From: Deinococcus cellulosilyticus NBRC 106333 = KACC 11606
GTDB taxonomy: Bacteria; Deinococcota; Deinococci; Deinococcales; Deinococcaceae
Assembly (NCBI RefSeq): GCF_007990775.1
Contig: NZ_BJXB01000025.1
Location: 23,549 to 87,548 of the forward strand
Reading direction: 5' to 3'
Length of the DNA: 64,000 bases
Part shown: one piece after another, positions 41,272 to 50,150 of the stretch
How the letters are laid out: every line of letters starts with the position of its first letter
Numbering within the stretch: position 1 is the stretch's first letter
Notes under the pieces: model-generated
Database searches by the model: none
What the model was told of the DNA's origin: nothing
What the model saw: the letters and a program-made list of their open reading frames with translations, nothing else
Made by a program: the position numbers and the translations under genes

Positions 41272-41345
41272 GGCGGAGAGGGAGGGATTCGAACCCTCGG
41301 TGCAGTTACCCACACAACACCGGATTTTACGGCGAGACTGTCCCC
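41272..41345 (-). pseudogene. Partial duplicate of tRNA-Ser(CGA)
   Basis: The 48 nt at 41272-41319 are identical to the 3' part of the complete tRNA-Ser (41391-41438): variable arm, T arm and acceptor 3' strand. Beyond it the anticodon arm is altered by a CCGGATTTTACGG-like change and the D arm is missing. CCA is not kept. Looks like a scar of recombination or of an element that once integrated at the tRNA 3' end. Confidence 0.7.
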
Positions 41346-41354
41346 TTTTGGGAC

Positions 41355-41381
41355 AAAAAAAGAACGTCCCGCAGGACGCTC
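41355..41381 (-). terminator. Terminator of tRNA-Ser
   Basis: Minus strand: GAGCGTCC/GGACGTTC stem, 3-nt loop, then seven T. Confidence 0.85.
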
Positions 41382-41389
41382 TTGATCTC

Positions 41390-41479
<90 letters not shown>

Positions 41480-41565
41480 AGTGCGGTATTGAATGTACCA
41501 CCTTTTTAGACGTGGGGCAAGTGTTTTTCATTCGGTGGTGGGGTGCGGGTGGTACGATGGTCCGC

Positions 41566-43101
41566 GTGACTGCCGTGAAGCCTTCTGCAATGAAGAACAC
41601 CGTGATTTTGATGCTGGGGACCCTGTTCAGCCGGGTGCTGGGCCTGTTCCGCCAGATGGTGATCAACCTTTTTCCTGTGCATGTTCAGGATGCATTCAAC
41701 GTGGCCTCCAAGGTGCCCAACCTGTTCCGTGAACTTCTGGCCGAGGGGGCACTGGTCAATTCTTTCATTCCGGTGTACCAGGGGCTTGCGGAGCCTGAGC
41801 AGAAGAAACTGGCGAATTCTTTTTTTGGTGCTCTGATTGCGATCAACATGCTGCTGGTGGGTCTGGGCATTCTGTTTGCCCGTCCAATTGTGGATTTTCT
41901 GGTGGCAGACTCAAGGAACATTGATGTGGATCTGGCGGTGCAGATCACCCAGCTGGTGATGCCCTTCCTGATGATGATGTCTTTTTCGGCAGCCAGCATG
42001 GGAATTTTGAGCGCCAGAGAGAATTTCAAGGCTTACAGTTATGCGCAGGTGGCTTTCAATGTGGCCTCCATCATTGTGCTGCTGCTTGCACCCAGAACGG
42101 CATTCTGGCTGGGTCTGGGCTGGACGCTGGGGGGCTTTGTGCAGTTTCTGGTGCAATCCTGGCCCCTTTTCAGAATGGGGCTGTTTCCTGTGCCCAGACT
42201 GGGCTGGGACCCGAACCTGAAAACCGTGCTGTCTCGCATGGCCCCTTTTTTGATTTCCACCAGTGCAAGGCAGTTTCTGAATTTCATTGTCACCCGTTTC
42301 ATCACGGCGTTTTCCGGGGGGACCATTTCGGGGTACCAGAATGCCGAGGTGATTTTTCAGCTGGCATTGGGTCTGTTTGCGGTTTCGCCTGCGACAGCGC
42401 TGTATCCCCGTCTGGCCCGGCACTGGAATGATGCAGACCGTGAAGGCTTCAAAGCCCTGACCATTCAGGGCCTGAGGGCAGTGGTTTTCTTTGCAGCTCC
42501 GGTCAGTGCCCTGCTGGTGGCCCTTGCCCCTTTTGCGGTGAGCATTTTCAACCTCAGTCTGCCGGACACCCCTGCTGAAATCCAGAAGTACCAGGCTGGA
42601 AGCCTGATTCTGGCGACCTGGGCGCTTGCGATTGTGCCCTGGGGGATGATCCAGTTCATGGCCCGCACCTTCTTTGTGAGGGGGCGCACCCTGGATTCCC
42701 TGCTGATCACTTCTGGAGGGGCTTTTCTGGAGGTGGGGTTGTATGCGGTCCTGACCAGACCCGATGCACTCGGGCTGCAGGGCTTTGGGATCAGCAGTTT
42801 CATTTCAGGGCTGCTGGTGCTGTCGGTGCAGCTTTTCCTTTACCGTCGTCAGCTGGGTTTTCCCATGCGTGAACTGCTGATTTTCCTGGTGCGTGTGATC
42901 CCTGCTGCTGTGCTGGCCGGTCTTGCGGCATGGCTGGTGGGTCGAGGCATGGGCCAGTGGTTGGAGCACTCGGGTGGGCTTCTGCAGGGTCTGGCTGGCC
43001 TGGTGGTCGCAGGGGGTGTCGGAGGGGTGATCTATGTGGTCCTGACTTTCCTGCTGAAGGTTCGGGAACTGTCCTCTCTGCTGAAACGCATTCGCCGTTA
43101 A
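41566..43101 (+). CDS. murJ: Lipid II flippase MurJ
   Basis: Flips lipid II across the inner membrane for peptidoglycan synthesis. 511 residues, about 14 membrane segments. MOP-superfamily motifs of MurJ: MLGTLFSRVLGLFRQMV at the N-terminus, FRELLAEGALVNSFIPVY, and SRMAPFLISTSARQ. GTG at 41566 is chosen because TACGAT (41553-41558) ends 7 nt before it; the ATG at 41557 overlaps that box. Monocistronic. Confidence 0.92.
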   Translation: MTAVKPSAMKNTVILMLGTLFSRVLGLFRQMVINLFPVHVQDAFNVASKVPNLFRELLAEGALVNSFIPVYQGLAEPEQKKLANSFFGALIAINMLLVGLGILFARPIVDFLVADSRNIDVDLAVQITQLVMPFLMMMSFSAASMGILSARENFKAYSYAQVAFNVASIIVLLLAPRTAFWLGLGWTLGGFVQFLVQSWPLFRMGLFPVPRLGWDPNLKTVLSRMAPFLISTSARQFLNFIVTRFITAFSGGTISGYQNAEVIFQLALGLFAVSPATALYPRLARHWNDADREGFKALTIQGLRAVVFFAAPVSALLVALAPFAVSIFNLSLPDTPAEIQKYQAGSLILATWALAIVPWGMIQFMARTFFVRGRTLDSLLITSGGAFLEVGLYAVLTRPDALGLQGFGISSFISGLLVLSVQLFLYRRQLGFPMRELLIFLVRVIPAAVLAGLAAWLVGRGMGQWLEHSGGLLQGLAGLVVAGGVGGVIYVVLTFLLKVRELSSLLKRIRR

Positions 43102-43424
43102 GCTCCACTTCAGTTGAAACGGAAGCTTTTCATGATGACCTGCAGAGTAAGCCAATTGGCCTACTTAAGTGTTCAGTAAAACAAAAAATACACGTCCATT
43201 ACACCATTCTTGCAATCATGCTCAAATTTACGTCTGAAGCGGCAAGGGCCGTTGTAAGATTTATGTAAATTGGCTAAAGCCAGAATGAAGGTCGGGAAGG
43301 TCACCGGAGATGGTTCATCACCACCCCCTGGATGCGCACAACGCAGGTCTGCTTGGCCCCTCAGTCAGGCTGCTCATGTGACATCTGGATTGAATTGTGT
43401 CCGAGAACCAGAGGAGAAACGCAC
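43102..43424 (+). other. Non-coding region before the response regulator
   Basis: About 320 bases with the regulator's GAGGAG ribosome site at its end (43411-43416). A stretch containing TTACGTC near 43230 recalls part of the radiation/desiccation response motif but lacks the second half. Nothing else recognised. Confidence 0.5.
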
Positions 43425-44084
43425 ATGATTAAAATCCTCATCGTTGAAGATGAAGCATCGCTGAGACAGACCCTGAAGACCTACCTGGAACGCCAGGGGT
43501 ACCAGATCATCACGGCCAGTCGCGGAGATGAAGCCCTGGAGAAGTACGCCAAGAGCGACCTGGTCATTCTGGACCTGATGCTGCCCGACATGGAAGGCTA
43601 TCAGGTGGTGGAAGCCGTCCGCAGAACCCACCCCAACCACCCGATCCTGATGTGCAGTGCCCGCACCAACCTTGACGCCCGCCTCGAAGGCTTTGAAGTG
43701 GGGGCAGATGACTTCCTCACCAAACCTTTCGAACTGAAAGAACTGCTGGCCCGTGTCAAGTCCCTGCTGCGCCGTGCAGGCAAGAGCGAAATCCTGCAAC
43801 ACGGGAAACTCAGCATCAATCTGGTCACCCGCGAAGTGCTGCTGGAAGAAAAACCCCTCAAGCTCACCAAAACCGAGTTTGACCTGCTCGTCACCCTGGC
43901 CCGTGAACCCGGCAAGGTCTTCACCCGTGAATCCCTGATGCACCTCGTGTGGGAGAAGAACCTGGAGCCCTCCTCCAGAAGTGTCGATGTGCGCATTGCC
44001 GACCTGCGCAAGAAACTGCGCTCCTACCCGGTGATCGATACCGTGTGGGGCAGCGGTTACCGCATGAAGAAAACGCTGTCCTGA
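43425..44084 (+). CDS. OmpR-type response regulator, orphan
   Basis: 220 residues. Receiver domain with VEDE acidic pair, phospho-acceptor in LVILDLMLPDMEG and TKPF Lys; winged-helix DNA-binding domain from about residue 130 (TKTEFDLLVTLAREPGKVFTRE). GAGGAG 8 nt before the ATG. No histidine kinase is adjacent, so the partner must be elsewhere. Confidence 0.93.
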   Translation: MIKILIVEDEASLRQTLKTYLERQGYQIITASRGDEALEKYAKSDLVILDLMLPDMEGYQVVEAVRRTHPNHPILMCSARTNLDARLEGFEVGADDFLTKPFELKELLARVKSLLRRAGKSEILQHGKLSINLVTREVLLEEKPLKLTKTEFDLLVTLAREPGKVFTRESLMHLVWEKNLEPSSRSVDVRIADLRKKLRSYPVIDTVWGSGYRMKKTLS

Positions 44085-44100
44085 GGAGTTTATAGGAAAC

Positions 44101-44228
44101 AGTTCACAGTAGACAGCGAGATTTCCCATCTGGGATGTAAACAGAAGCAGAGCAAATCTCTGCTTCTTTCGTATTCGATGGCACCTGCACGGCTAAAGTT
44201 CTTATCTGTGAACTGTCTACTGTGAACT
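44101..44228. repeat. 16-bp inverted repeat around a bidirectional terminator
   Basis: AGTTCACAGTAGACAG (44101-44116) and its exact complement (44213-44228) enclose about 96 nt including the terminator at 44143-44170. The outer repeat also contains direct CTGTGAACTGT units. Probably a small dispersed repeat. Confidence 0.7.
44143..44170. terminator. Bidirectional terminator between response regulator and peroxiredoxin
   Basis: AGAAGCAGAG/CTCTGCTTCT stem with CAAAT-type loop, then TTTC. Confidence 0.8.
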
Positions 44229-44236
44229 GTGAACGT

Positions 44237-44710
44237 CTAAACCATCGCAGCAAGCTGTTCGATCTTCTTCAGGAGGTCATCGGCGTGAAGGGTGAATTCA
44301 CTGGTGGCATTCTCGATGTGGGCGTCTCGCACAATGCCTTTTTTGTCGATGAGGAAAACAGCACGACCAGAATGCCCTTTTTCTTCGATGTAGACTCCAT
44401 AAGCTTTTGCCACATCGCATTTGATGTCTGCGAGCAGGGGAAGTTCGATGCCAAACTCGGCGGCCCAGGCTTTGTGGGTGTACACGCTGTCCCGGTTGAT
44501 GCCAAAAACCACCGTGTCGAATTGAGCAAAATCGTCCCGGCGACCGGAGTATTCAGGAAGCTGCATGCTGCACACCGGGCTGAAATCCAGAGGGTAAAAC
44601 ACCAGCACCACATTTTTCTGTCCTTTGAAACTCGAAAGGGTGATCATGTCGCTGGTGGAGGCTTTAAGTGTGAAATCCGGGGCGGGTTGCCCGATCAAAG
44701 GGTGAGCCAT
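44237..44710 (-). CDS. Peroxiredoxin (BCP/AhpC-TSA family)
   Basis: 157 residues, thioredoxin fold. Peroxidatic Cys in YPLDFSPVCSMQL (about residue 46); Ser replaces the usual Thr of the PxxxTxxC motif. A second Cys in DIKCDVAK (about 95) may be the resolving Cys, as in 2-Cys Prx of the AhpE/BCP types. Reduces peroxides and would support oxidative-stress tolerance. Its promoter is divergent from the small gene at 44789. Confidence 0.9.
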   Translation of the reverse strand: MAHPLIGQPAPDFTLKASTSDMITLSSFKGQKNVVLVFYPLDFSPVCSMQLPEYSGRRDDFAQFDTVVFGINRDSVYTHKAWAAEFGIELPLLADIKCDVAKAYGVYIEEKGHSGRAVFLIDKKGIVRDAHIENATSEFTLHADDLLKKIEQLAAMV

Positions 44711-44788
44711 GTTGGTCCTCCTGAGGATGTACTGTCAGAGTGTAGCATGGGCCAGAATCCTGAATTGTCAATGCGTATACTGAGGGGT

Positions 44789-45019
44789 GTGAGCAAGACC
44801 GACTACAACACCCTGATGAACGAGGTGATCGAAACCACCCGTCGCACCCGCAAACTCGCCCGTCTGGTGGGCAACGAGGCGGCGTACAAACAGGCCGAGG
44901 AATTCGAGCAGAGTGCCGGAAACGCCTACCGCAACCGCAATGCTGAGCATCTGGAAGCCAACCTGATCGCCCTGAAGGAACTGGAGCAGGCACTGAAAGC
45001 CAGTTCCATCCAGAACTGA
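44789..45019 (+). CDS. Small helical protein, unknown
   Basis: 76 residues from GTG 44789, starting (M)SKTDYNTLMNEVIETTRR and charged throughout, probably an alpha-helical hairpin or coiled coil. TATACT at 44776-44781 ends 7 nt before the GTG, so it appears leaderless with GTG. Terminator-like hairpin after the stop. The upstream part of the open frame (from 44222) is antisense to the peroxiredoxin gene and is not coding. Confidence 0.72.
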   Translation: MSKTDYNTLMNEVIETTRRTRKLARLVGNEAAYKQAEEFEQSAGNAYRNRNAEHLEANLIALKELEQALKASSIQN

Positions 45020-45023
45020 AAAA

Positions 45024-45050
45024 CAGCCCCTCTCTGGCAGGGGCTGCTTC
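45024..45050 (+). terminator. Terminator after the small helical protein gene
   Basis: AGCCCCT/AGGGGCT stem with short T-rich tail. Confidence 0.6.
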
Positions 45051-45061
45051 ATTTGTGTTTT

Positions 45062-45400
45062 TTAGATGACATCGGAGAGGTAAGACGCACTTTTGGATTC
45101 TCCGATCTTGAAGCGGTCTCTCACCCGCTGCAGGTCTGCGGTTTCCACCAGATCAACGACCTGCACCCCATACTTTTCTGCTTCTGCATAAGCCAGTTTG
45201 CGTGTGGCGTGGTAGTCGGTCAGGTGCTCTTTGAGGAAGAGACCACCTGTGTCTTTCTGGTAAAGGCCATAAGCGTTTTCGGAGCCGTAAGCACACTCGC
45301 GGATTTCGCCTTTTTCCACCCACACCGGACGGATCTCCAGGGCCTGAATTCGCGTCTGTTCAAAGTAGTGTTTCACCCATGCAATCAAAGCTTTTACCAT
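45062..45400 (-). CDS. Hypothetical protein (112 residues)
   Basis: Begins MVKALIAWVKHYFEQTRIQ and holds a YGLYQKDTGGLFLKEHLTD block. No family recognised and no membrane segment or signal. AAGGAG 7 nt before the ATG at 45400 decides the start; the longer frame from 45478 is not supported. Confidence 0.72.
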   Translation of the reverse strand: MVKALIAWVKHYFEQTRIQALEIRPVWVEKGEIRECAYGSENAYGLYQKDTGGLFLKEHLTDYHATRKLAYAEAEKYGVQVVDLVETADLQRVRDRFKIGESKSASYLSDVI

Positions 45401-45611
45401 CAGAGGCTCCTTCTGCCCAGCCTCCGGTGTGCTCTGGCACGTGGCTGCTGTGTAAAGACAGCATAGAAAAAGAGGCATCTCGACCCTCTTATGCTGAAAC
45501 GTTAACAGCTTTTAACTTTTCTGCTTCTGGGACCTGTTTTGCTGTTGCTCTGTCCTGATCTTCCTAGACCACATCACAGAACGCCTGCAGACAGCAGTTA
45601 CCCTGAGAGGC

Positions 45612-46265
45612 ATGTTCAAGGCTGTGCTTTTTGATCTCGACCAGACGCTGCTGGACCGCAAACGCACCTTCCGGCATTTCATTGAGGACCAGTACCAGCG
45701 TCAGACGGTGCTGCAACAGATTCCCTACGACCTCTTCGTGAAAGATTTTACCGTTCTGGATGACAATGGATATGGAGCCAAGGACCGCGCCTACCACGCC
45801 ATGCTGAAAAAGTACGGTCTGGACACGGGCCTCACCGACATGCTGTATCAGGATTTCAGAGGCAATTATGCCCTGTGTGCCCAGCCTTATCCTGACACCC
45901 ATGAAGTCTTGCAGGCCATTCGGGATGCAGGGCTGAAGATTGGCATTGTGACCAACGGGGTCACTGAAACCCAGAAAACCAAACTGGACGTGACCGGAAT
46001 TGGTCCGTTTGCAGATACGGTGCTGGTGTCCGAAGAAGAAGGCATCAAGAAGCCCAATCCTGAGATTTTCCACCGTGCCCTCAAGCGCATCGGGCACAGT
46101 GCTGCAGAAACCGTGTTCGTGGGAGACCACCCCGAGAACGACGTGCGTGCCGCCCAGGGGGTGGGCATGAAAGCCATCCTGAAACTCGATGGCGATGAGG
46201 TGGACACCTCCTTTGCCAACCATGTGGTCTCTGACCTGCGAAGCCTGCTGCCTTTAATCCTCTAA
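45612..46265 (+). CDS. HAD-superfamily hydrolase
   Basis: 217 residues with all four HAD motifs: FDLDQTLL (nucleophile Asp), TNGV, KPNPEIF Lys, and GDHPENDV. Cap type C1, most like the YjjG/phosphoglycolate group of small-metabolite phosphatases. TACCCT 7 nt before the ATG. The 3' end overlaps the convergent MerR gene by 12 bp. Confidence 0.9.
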   Translation: MFKAVLFDLDQTLLDRKRTFRHFIEDQYQRQTVLQQIPYDLFVKDFTVLDDNGYGAKDRAYHAMLKKYGLDTGLTDMLYQDFRGNYALCAQPYPDTHEVLQAIRDAGLKIGIVTNGVTETQKTKLDVTGIGPFADTVLVSEEEGIKKPNPEIFHRALKRIGHSAAETVFVGDHPENDVRAAQGVGMKAILKLDGDEVDTSFANHVVSDLRSLLPLIL

Positions 46266-47045
46266 GAAAAAAGCAACGTCTGTTTCGTATTCAGCAGGGT
46301 TCGGGGTGTCCGGGACACTTTTGACATAGAACTCGGCGGTGCTTCCGGTGAGCTTCAGGCCTCTGCGTGTGGCCTCCGCAGCCACCTTCGGGTAAGCCTC
46401 TCCCAGGGTTTCATAAGGTCCCACATACCGCCCCACAAAAGCAGGACGGCCTTCAAAGGTGCGCACCTCCATGCGTCCAGAACCCTGAACCTCTCCCTGC
46501 AGAGGAACAGACATCTCCACCAGGTTCTTGCCCTCTTCGCACTCGTTGTAACAGGCGAAGAAGTTCGGGTAGGCGCTCTGGTATCCCTGCTGTTCGGTGT
46601 AGGCCACCAGTTCCCGAAAGGCTTCAGGAATCACCTCGAACTCGGGCACCTTCAAATGGGTGCGGATGGTCAGGGTCTGCAGGGTGGGCAGGTGTTCGAT
46701 GCGGTACTGCATGGTGTCCTCCTCAAGGATCTGCTGCAAGCGGCGCAGGGACCGTTCTCTGGACTCGATTTCCTCCCGCAGGCGATGTTCGTGCTGCCTG
46801 AGGACTTCCTGGGCACCTTCTGGACGGACCAGCAACTCCCGGATGGCCTCCAGTGGAAGTCCAATTTCACGCCACATCCTGATGCGCCCCGCAGGTCCAA
46901 TCTGGGAAGCGCTGTAGTAACGGTATCCGTTCAGGTCATCCACCCGCTCAGGCTTGAAGAGCCCAATCTCGTCGTAATACCTGAGGGTTTTGGGAGGCAG
47001 TCCGGTCAGAAAAGCGAATCTGGAAATGGTCAACTGGTCTTGCAT
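46254..47045 (-). CDS. MerR-family regulator with GyrI-like effector domain
   Basis: 263 residues. N-terminal MerR winged helix (LTISRFAFLTGLPPKTLRYYDEIGLF), a coiled-coil dimerisation helix, then a GyrI-like/BmrR-type ligand domain from about residue 115 (QTLTIRTHLKVPEFE). BmrR-type proteins sense cationic lipophilic drugs and induce exporters; no exporter is next to it, so the target is unknown. TAGGGT is 8 nt before the ATG. Confidence 0.88.
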   Translation of the reverse strand: MQDQLTISRFAFLTGLPPKTLRYYDEIGLFKPERVDDLNGYRYYSASQIGPAGRIRMWREIGLPLEAIRELLVRPEGAQEVLRQHEHRLREEIESRERSLRRLQQILEEDTMQYRIEHLPTLQTLTIRTHLKVPEFEVIPEAFRELVAYTEQQGYQSAYPNFFACYNECEEGKNLVEMSVPLQGEVQGSGRMEVRTFEGRPAFVGRYVGPYETLGEAYPKVAAEATRRGLKLTGSTAEFYVKSVPDTPNPAEYETDVAFFLED

Positions 47046-47080
47046 GCTTCTTCACCCTAAGCGTTCCAGCCGCTGGAAGG

Positions 47081-47695
47081 TCAAGCGTTCCGCACCGGGA
47101 GTTTCAGGAATCCCCTTCTGGAAAGCCAGCGCAGGGCCACCACCACAAAAATCCCCAGCAGTTGCCCGGTGATCACATCGACCCGGTCATGCAGCAGATA
47201 GACCGTAAGCGCACCTGCAGCTGCAGCTGTTGCATAAATCTCGTTGTTCCGGTAAAGAACACTGGGCACAGCGCCCACCAGCACATCCCGGATGATGCCC
47301 CCACCCACACCGGAGAGGGTTCCCACAAAGATCACCCCGAGCACCCCAAAATCCATCTGGATGCCCCCAAGAGCACCAGAGACCGCAAAAAGGGCCAGTC
47401 CTGCTGTGTCAAAGGCACTCAGGGTCCGTTCAAACCTTTCCAGTCTCGGAAACACAAAAGCAATGATTGCGCCCAGAATGGCCACCCACAAAAAGGTCTC
47501 ATCCCTCAGGTAGATGGGAGGGGCCGTTCCAGTCAGGGCGTCCCTGATGCTTCCTCCTCCGACTGCGGTCACACAGCCCAGCACAATCACCCCGTAAAGG
47601 TCCAGTTTTCGGCGGATGGCAATAAAAGCACCGGTCAGGCTGAACACAAAAATGCCAAGCAGATTGAGAACATAAAGGCTCTGGTCCAGCGTCAT
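47081..47695 (-). CDS. TRIC-family cation channel (YadS/UPF0126)
   Basis: 204 residues, seven membrane segments built from two repeats, each with a GGG(S/I)IRD motif (GGGSIRDAL near 48, GGGIIRDVL near 132). Prokaryotic TRIC proteins form homotrimeric potassium channels. TATGCT at 47704-47709 on the minus strand ends 8 nt before the ATG. Confidence 0.9.
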   Translation of the reverse strand: MTLDQSLYVLNLLGIFVFSLTGAFIAIRRKLDLYGVIVLGCVTAVGGGSIRDALTGTAPPIYLRDETFLWVAILGAIIAFVFPRLERFERTLSAFDTAGLALFAVSGALGGIQMDFGVLGVIFVGTLSGVGGGIIRDVLVGAVPSVLYRNNEIYATAAAAGALTVYLLHDRVDVITGQLLGIFVVVALRWLSRRGFLKLPVRNA

Positions 47696-47803
47696 ACCCT
47701 CTCAGCATAGGGGAAAGCCTCCCCTCTCACAAAAGAGACAAAAGAACTCAATTGTGGCTTTGCTCCTGACAGGGACCTCCACGCCCCGTGTTAGTGTGAC
47801 GCC

Positions 47804-48412
47804 ATGATCACCGTTTTCTTCGATTTTTCCTGTCCCTTTGCGTGGCGCGGCCTGGAGCTCGCCGAGGTTTTGCGTCAGCATGAGGGCTTCGAATTTGAAC
47901 TGCTGCATTTCAGTCTGGAGCAGCACAACCACCCCGAGAATGCAGCAAACCGTTTTGAACCCACCTGGTTTGCCCACCAGCAACCCACAGAAGAATCAAA
48001 AACACTGCTTTCACTGCTCGGGTCACTCGCAGCCAAACAGCAAGGCGCAGAATGCCATCGGGCGTTTGTGCTGGAGCTCTTCCGGGCACACCACCAGGAC
48101 CGCCTCTCTCTGCGTGATCCTGAAACCCTCAAAACCGCTGCACAACGGGCAAACCTGGACCTCCCCCGTTTCGAGTACGACCTCCATGAAAACCGGGACG
48201 CCCTGCGTGAAGAACTCAAAGAAGACCTCTCAGATGCCTGTCGCCTGAAGGTTTTCGGCACCCCGACTTTCGTTCTGGAAAGCGGAGACGCTGCCTATTT
48301 CCGTTTCAGGGAACTCCCGGAGACCCCTGAAACGGCCCGTGCCCTCTGGGACCTGTACACGCAGGTGCTTGCCAGTGAAGCACGGATCGAGACCGTCAAA
48401 AAGCCCAGATGA
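47804..48412 (+). CDS. DsbA-like thioredoxin-fold protein (FrnE/HCCA type)
   Basis: 202 residues, thioredoxin fold with a helical insertion. The motif at the active site is FSCPFAWRG: a single Cys where FrnE has CPWC-type pairs, so it is closer to the 2-hydroxychromene-2-carboxylate isomerase/GST-kappa branch or a monothiol version. VFGTPTFVLESG gives the cis-Pro. TAGTGT ends 6 nt before the ATG. Confidence 0.85.
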   Translation: MITVFFDFSCPFAWRGLELAEVLRQHEGFEFELLHFSLEQHNHPENAANRFEPTWFAHQQPTEESKTLLSLLGSLAAKQQGAECHRAFVLELFRAHHQDRLSLRDPETLKTAAQRANLDLPRFEYDLHENRDALREELKEDLSDACRLKVFGTPTFVLESGDAAYFRFRELPETPETARALWDLYTQVLASEARIETVKKPR

Positions 48413-48485
48413 GGGTCGCAAGCAGAAGGCTGAAGTCAGGCTACAGCATAAGCCTTTTCTGCCTTCTGCTTTCTGCTTCCCTCAA
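48413..48485. repeat. GCAGAAGGC/GCCTTCTGC repeat region
   Basis: AAGCAGAAGGCTGAAG and the complementary CTTCTGCTTTCTGCTT face each other in the gap after the DsbA-like gene. A related block is at 49880-50070. Confidence 0.55.
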
Positions 48486-48548
48486 AACGTTTCCCCTCCC
48501 AGAATTCAGGAGGGGACAACGGAGGTTAGAAGAACGTGGAAGGCAGAT

Positions 48549-48941
48549 TCAGCGGCGGGCCACCGGGATGGCCGAGGCGGGGATGCTCAGCAGCACGGCG
48601 AGGTCAGACTCGACCTGATCCATCCGGTCCACATGGCCGTCGGTGTAGCCACCGGGCAGACCTTCAAGGTGGATGGGAAGGCAATCTTCAGGCTGGGCAA
48701 CGTAGTACCAGCTCAGGCGGCTTGCAGGGGTCAGGTGCCTGAAGAGCACTTCACGGTAGAAGGCATTCACCACCTTGTGGGGTTGCAGGTGGGCGGCACC
48801 GAGGGCACGGGGTTCGGGATCATGCAGGTAGATGACCACCTGGTCCCGATCGGGGGTGCTGTACACTTCGAAATCGCAGAAGCCATAGATGTGGTCGGAA
48901 TATTTGTATTTAAAGTCGGAAACTTCCTGTAGGTGTTGCAT
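48549..48941 (-). CDS. Hypothetical protein (130 residues)
   Basis: Begins MQHLQEVSDFKYKYSDHIYGF; mixed alpha/beta composition with a strongly aromatic N-terminal half. No family recognised. The nearest Shine-Dalgarno-like GGAGGAGG lies 12 nt upstream of this ATG, rather far; an in-frame GTG at 48986 is the alternative start. Confidence 0.65.
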   Translation of the reverse strand: MQHLQEVSDFKYKYSDHIYGFCDFEVYSTPDRDQVVIYLHDPEPRALGAAHLQPHKVVNAFYREVLFRHLTPASRLSWYYVAQPEDCLPIHLEGLPGGYTDGHVDRMDQVESDLAVLLSIPASAIPVARR

Positions 48942-49383
48942 GGGGCGTGTGAACCTCCTCCGCTTGGGGCTGAAAGGGCTAGACACGGGACACCTGACAT
49001 CCAGTGGCGTCCAGTTCCTGGTGAATGCAATTGAGGCTTGTAAGTGCGTTACAATCCTATGACATTTTGTTCAGGAATGGACCAGTGATTTACCTGAGGT
49101 CAAACCAGGAGCTTTCTGCTAGTGGGTTGTTCGAGATGACTGACTTCAGTATGCCGAAAAGATGAGAACCAATTGTCCCATTCTCCTGAATCAAAGCTGA
49201 ACTCTGCACAGAAAAGCGCTTAATCGCGCATTTTAAATGGAAATTCTGGGCAAAACGACTGGAAATGGAACCAGTTCCATGCTTTAGTAATTTATTTCAC
49301 GACAGTTGCATTTCAGCGTGTCCACAGAAAGATATTGATCCGGGCGTCAGAAACATCCTTACCAAACAGAGAAACCATTTGTA
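48942..49383. other. AT-rich non-coding stretch
   Basis: No open frame with coding signals. From about 49080 the GC content drops clearly below the surroundings. No repeat, tRNA or known RNA was seen. It could hold an sRNA or be an old insertion site. Confidence 0.5.
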
Positions 49384-49418
49384 AAACAAAACACAAACTC
49401 CCGAAAAATCGGGAGTTT
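49384..49418 (-). terminator. Terminator of mgsA
   Basis: Minus strand: AAACTCCCGA/TCGGGAGTTT stem with a TTTT loop, followed by GTGTTTTGTTTT. Confidence 0.8.
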
Positions 49419-49444
49419 CAGAACCAGCACAAAAACGATGGAAG

Positions 49445-49828
49445 TCAGTCCTGTTTGGGAAGCTCACCCAGCCACAACATCAGGGCATCTGCGGTGGCAG
49501 GGTTTGTTGCCAGAGGAATGTCATAAACATCGCACAGACGCAGCAGTGCAGAGACATCTGGTTCGTGGGGCTGCGCCGTCAGGGGATCACGGAAGAAAAT
49601 CACAGCCTTCACCTGACCGGTGGCCAGACGGGCACCAATCTGCTGGTCCCCCCCGAGTGGCCCGGAAAGCAGACGTTCCACGCTCAGGCCTGCCTTGGTT
49701 TCCAGAATGCTTCCGGTGGTTCCTGTGGCCACCAGGGTGTAACGCATCAGCACTTCCTTGTGCCTCAATGCGAACAAGGCCAGATCCAGTTTCTTCTTGT
49801 CGTGTGCAATCAGGGCAACAGTTTCCAT
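49445..49828 (-). CDS. mgsA: Methylglyoxal synthase
   Basis: Converts dihydroxyacetone phosphate to methylglyoxal, a phosphate-releasing glycolytic bypass. 127 residues beginning METVALIAHDKKK. Family motifs: GTTGS phosphate loop, SGPLGGDQQIGA with the catalytic Asp, FFRDPL, and ATNPATAD. TAGAAT at 49836-49841 on the minus strand ends 7 nt before this ATG; the ATG three codons upstream overlaps the box. Confidence 0.92.
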   Translation of the reverse strand: METVALIAHDKKKLDLALFALRHKEVLMRYTLVATGTTGSILETKAGLSVERLLSGPLGGDQQIGARLATGQVKAVIFFRDPLTAQPHEPDVSALLRLCDVYDIPLATNPATADALMLWLGELPKQD

Positions 49829-50150
49829 GTCTTCCATTCTAGGGGGAAGTGTGAGAGGCAAGGGCGAGTTGTTTGAAGCGAGGCAGAAGGCAGCGACCCA
49901 ACGCGAAGCGACCCAGCCGATCAAACCGCTTTGATCGGCGCTGTAGGGTCAAGAAACGGGCCGCTTTGTAGAGCGCGTAGACAGGGTCAAGAAGAAAGCA
50001 GAAAGCTGAAGGCAAAAATGCCAGAGCACTTGCTCAGATCGCCTTCTGCCTTTGACCTTCTGCCTTCTGCCAGTCTGTTCACAACAAATTTTCCCCCACT
50101 GTATACCGCCCCTGCACAACCGATCCTGAACGGGGTATCATAGGGACGCA
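49829..50150. other. Repeat-bearing gap between mgsA and dnaX
   Basis: Contains several short repeats (GACCCAACGCGAAGCGACCC, GCCGATCAAA/TTTGATCGGC hairpin near 49917-49940, and GCAGAAAGC ... GCCTTCTGCC tracts near 49995-50070). The right end is the dnaX promoter. No gene. Confidence 0.6.
50113..50141 (+). promoter_or_regulatory. dnaX promoter, leaderless
   Basis: TGCACA at 50113-50118, 17-bp spacer, TATCAT at 50136-50141. The ATG at 50151 is 9 nt after the -10 box. Confidence 0.65.

Noticed and set aside
43225..43262. Radiation/desiccation response motif before the response regulator.
   Set aside because: Only one half resembles the palindrome; the second half does not pair.
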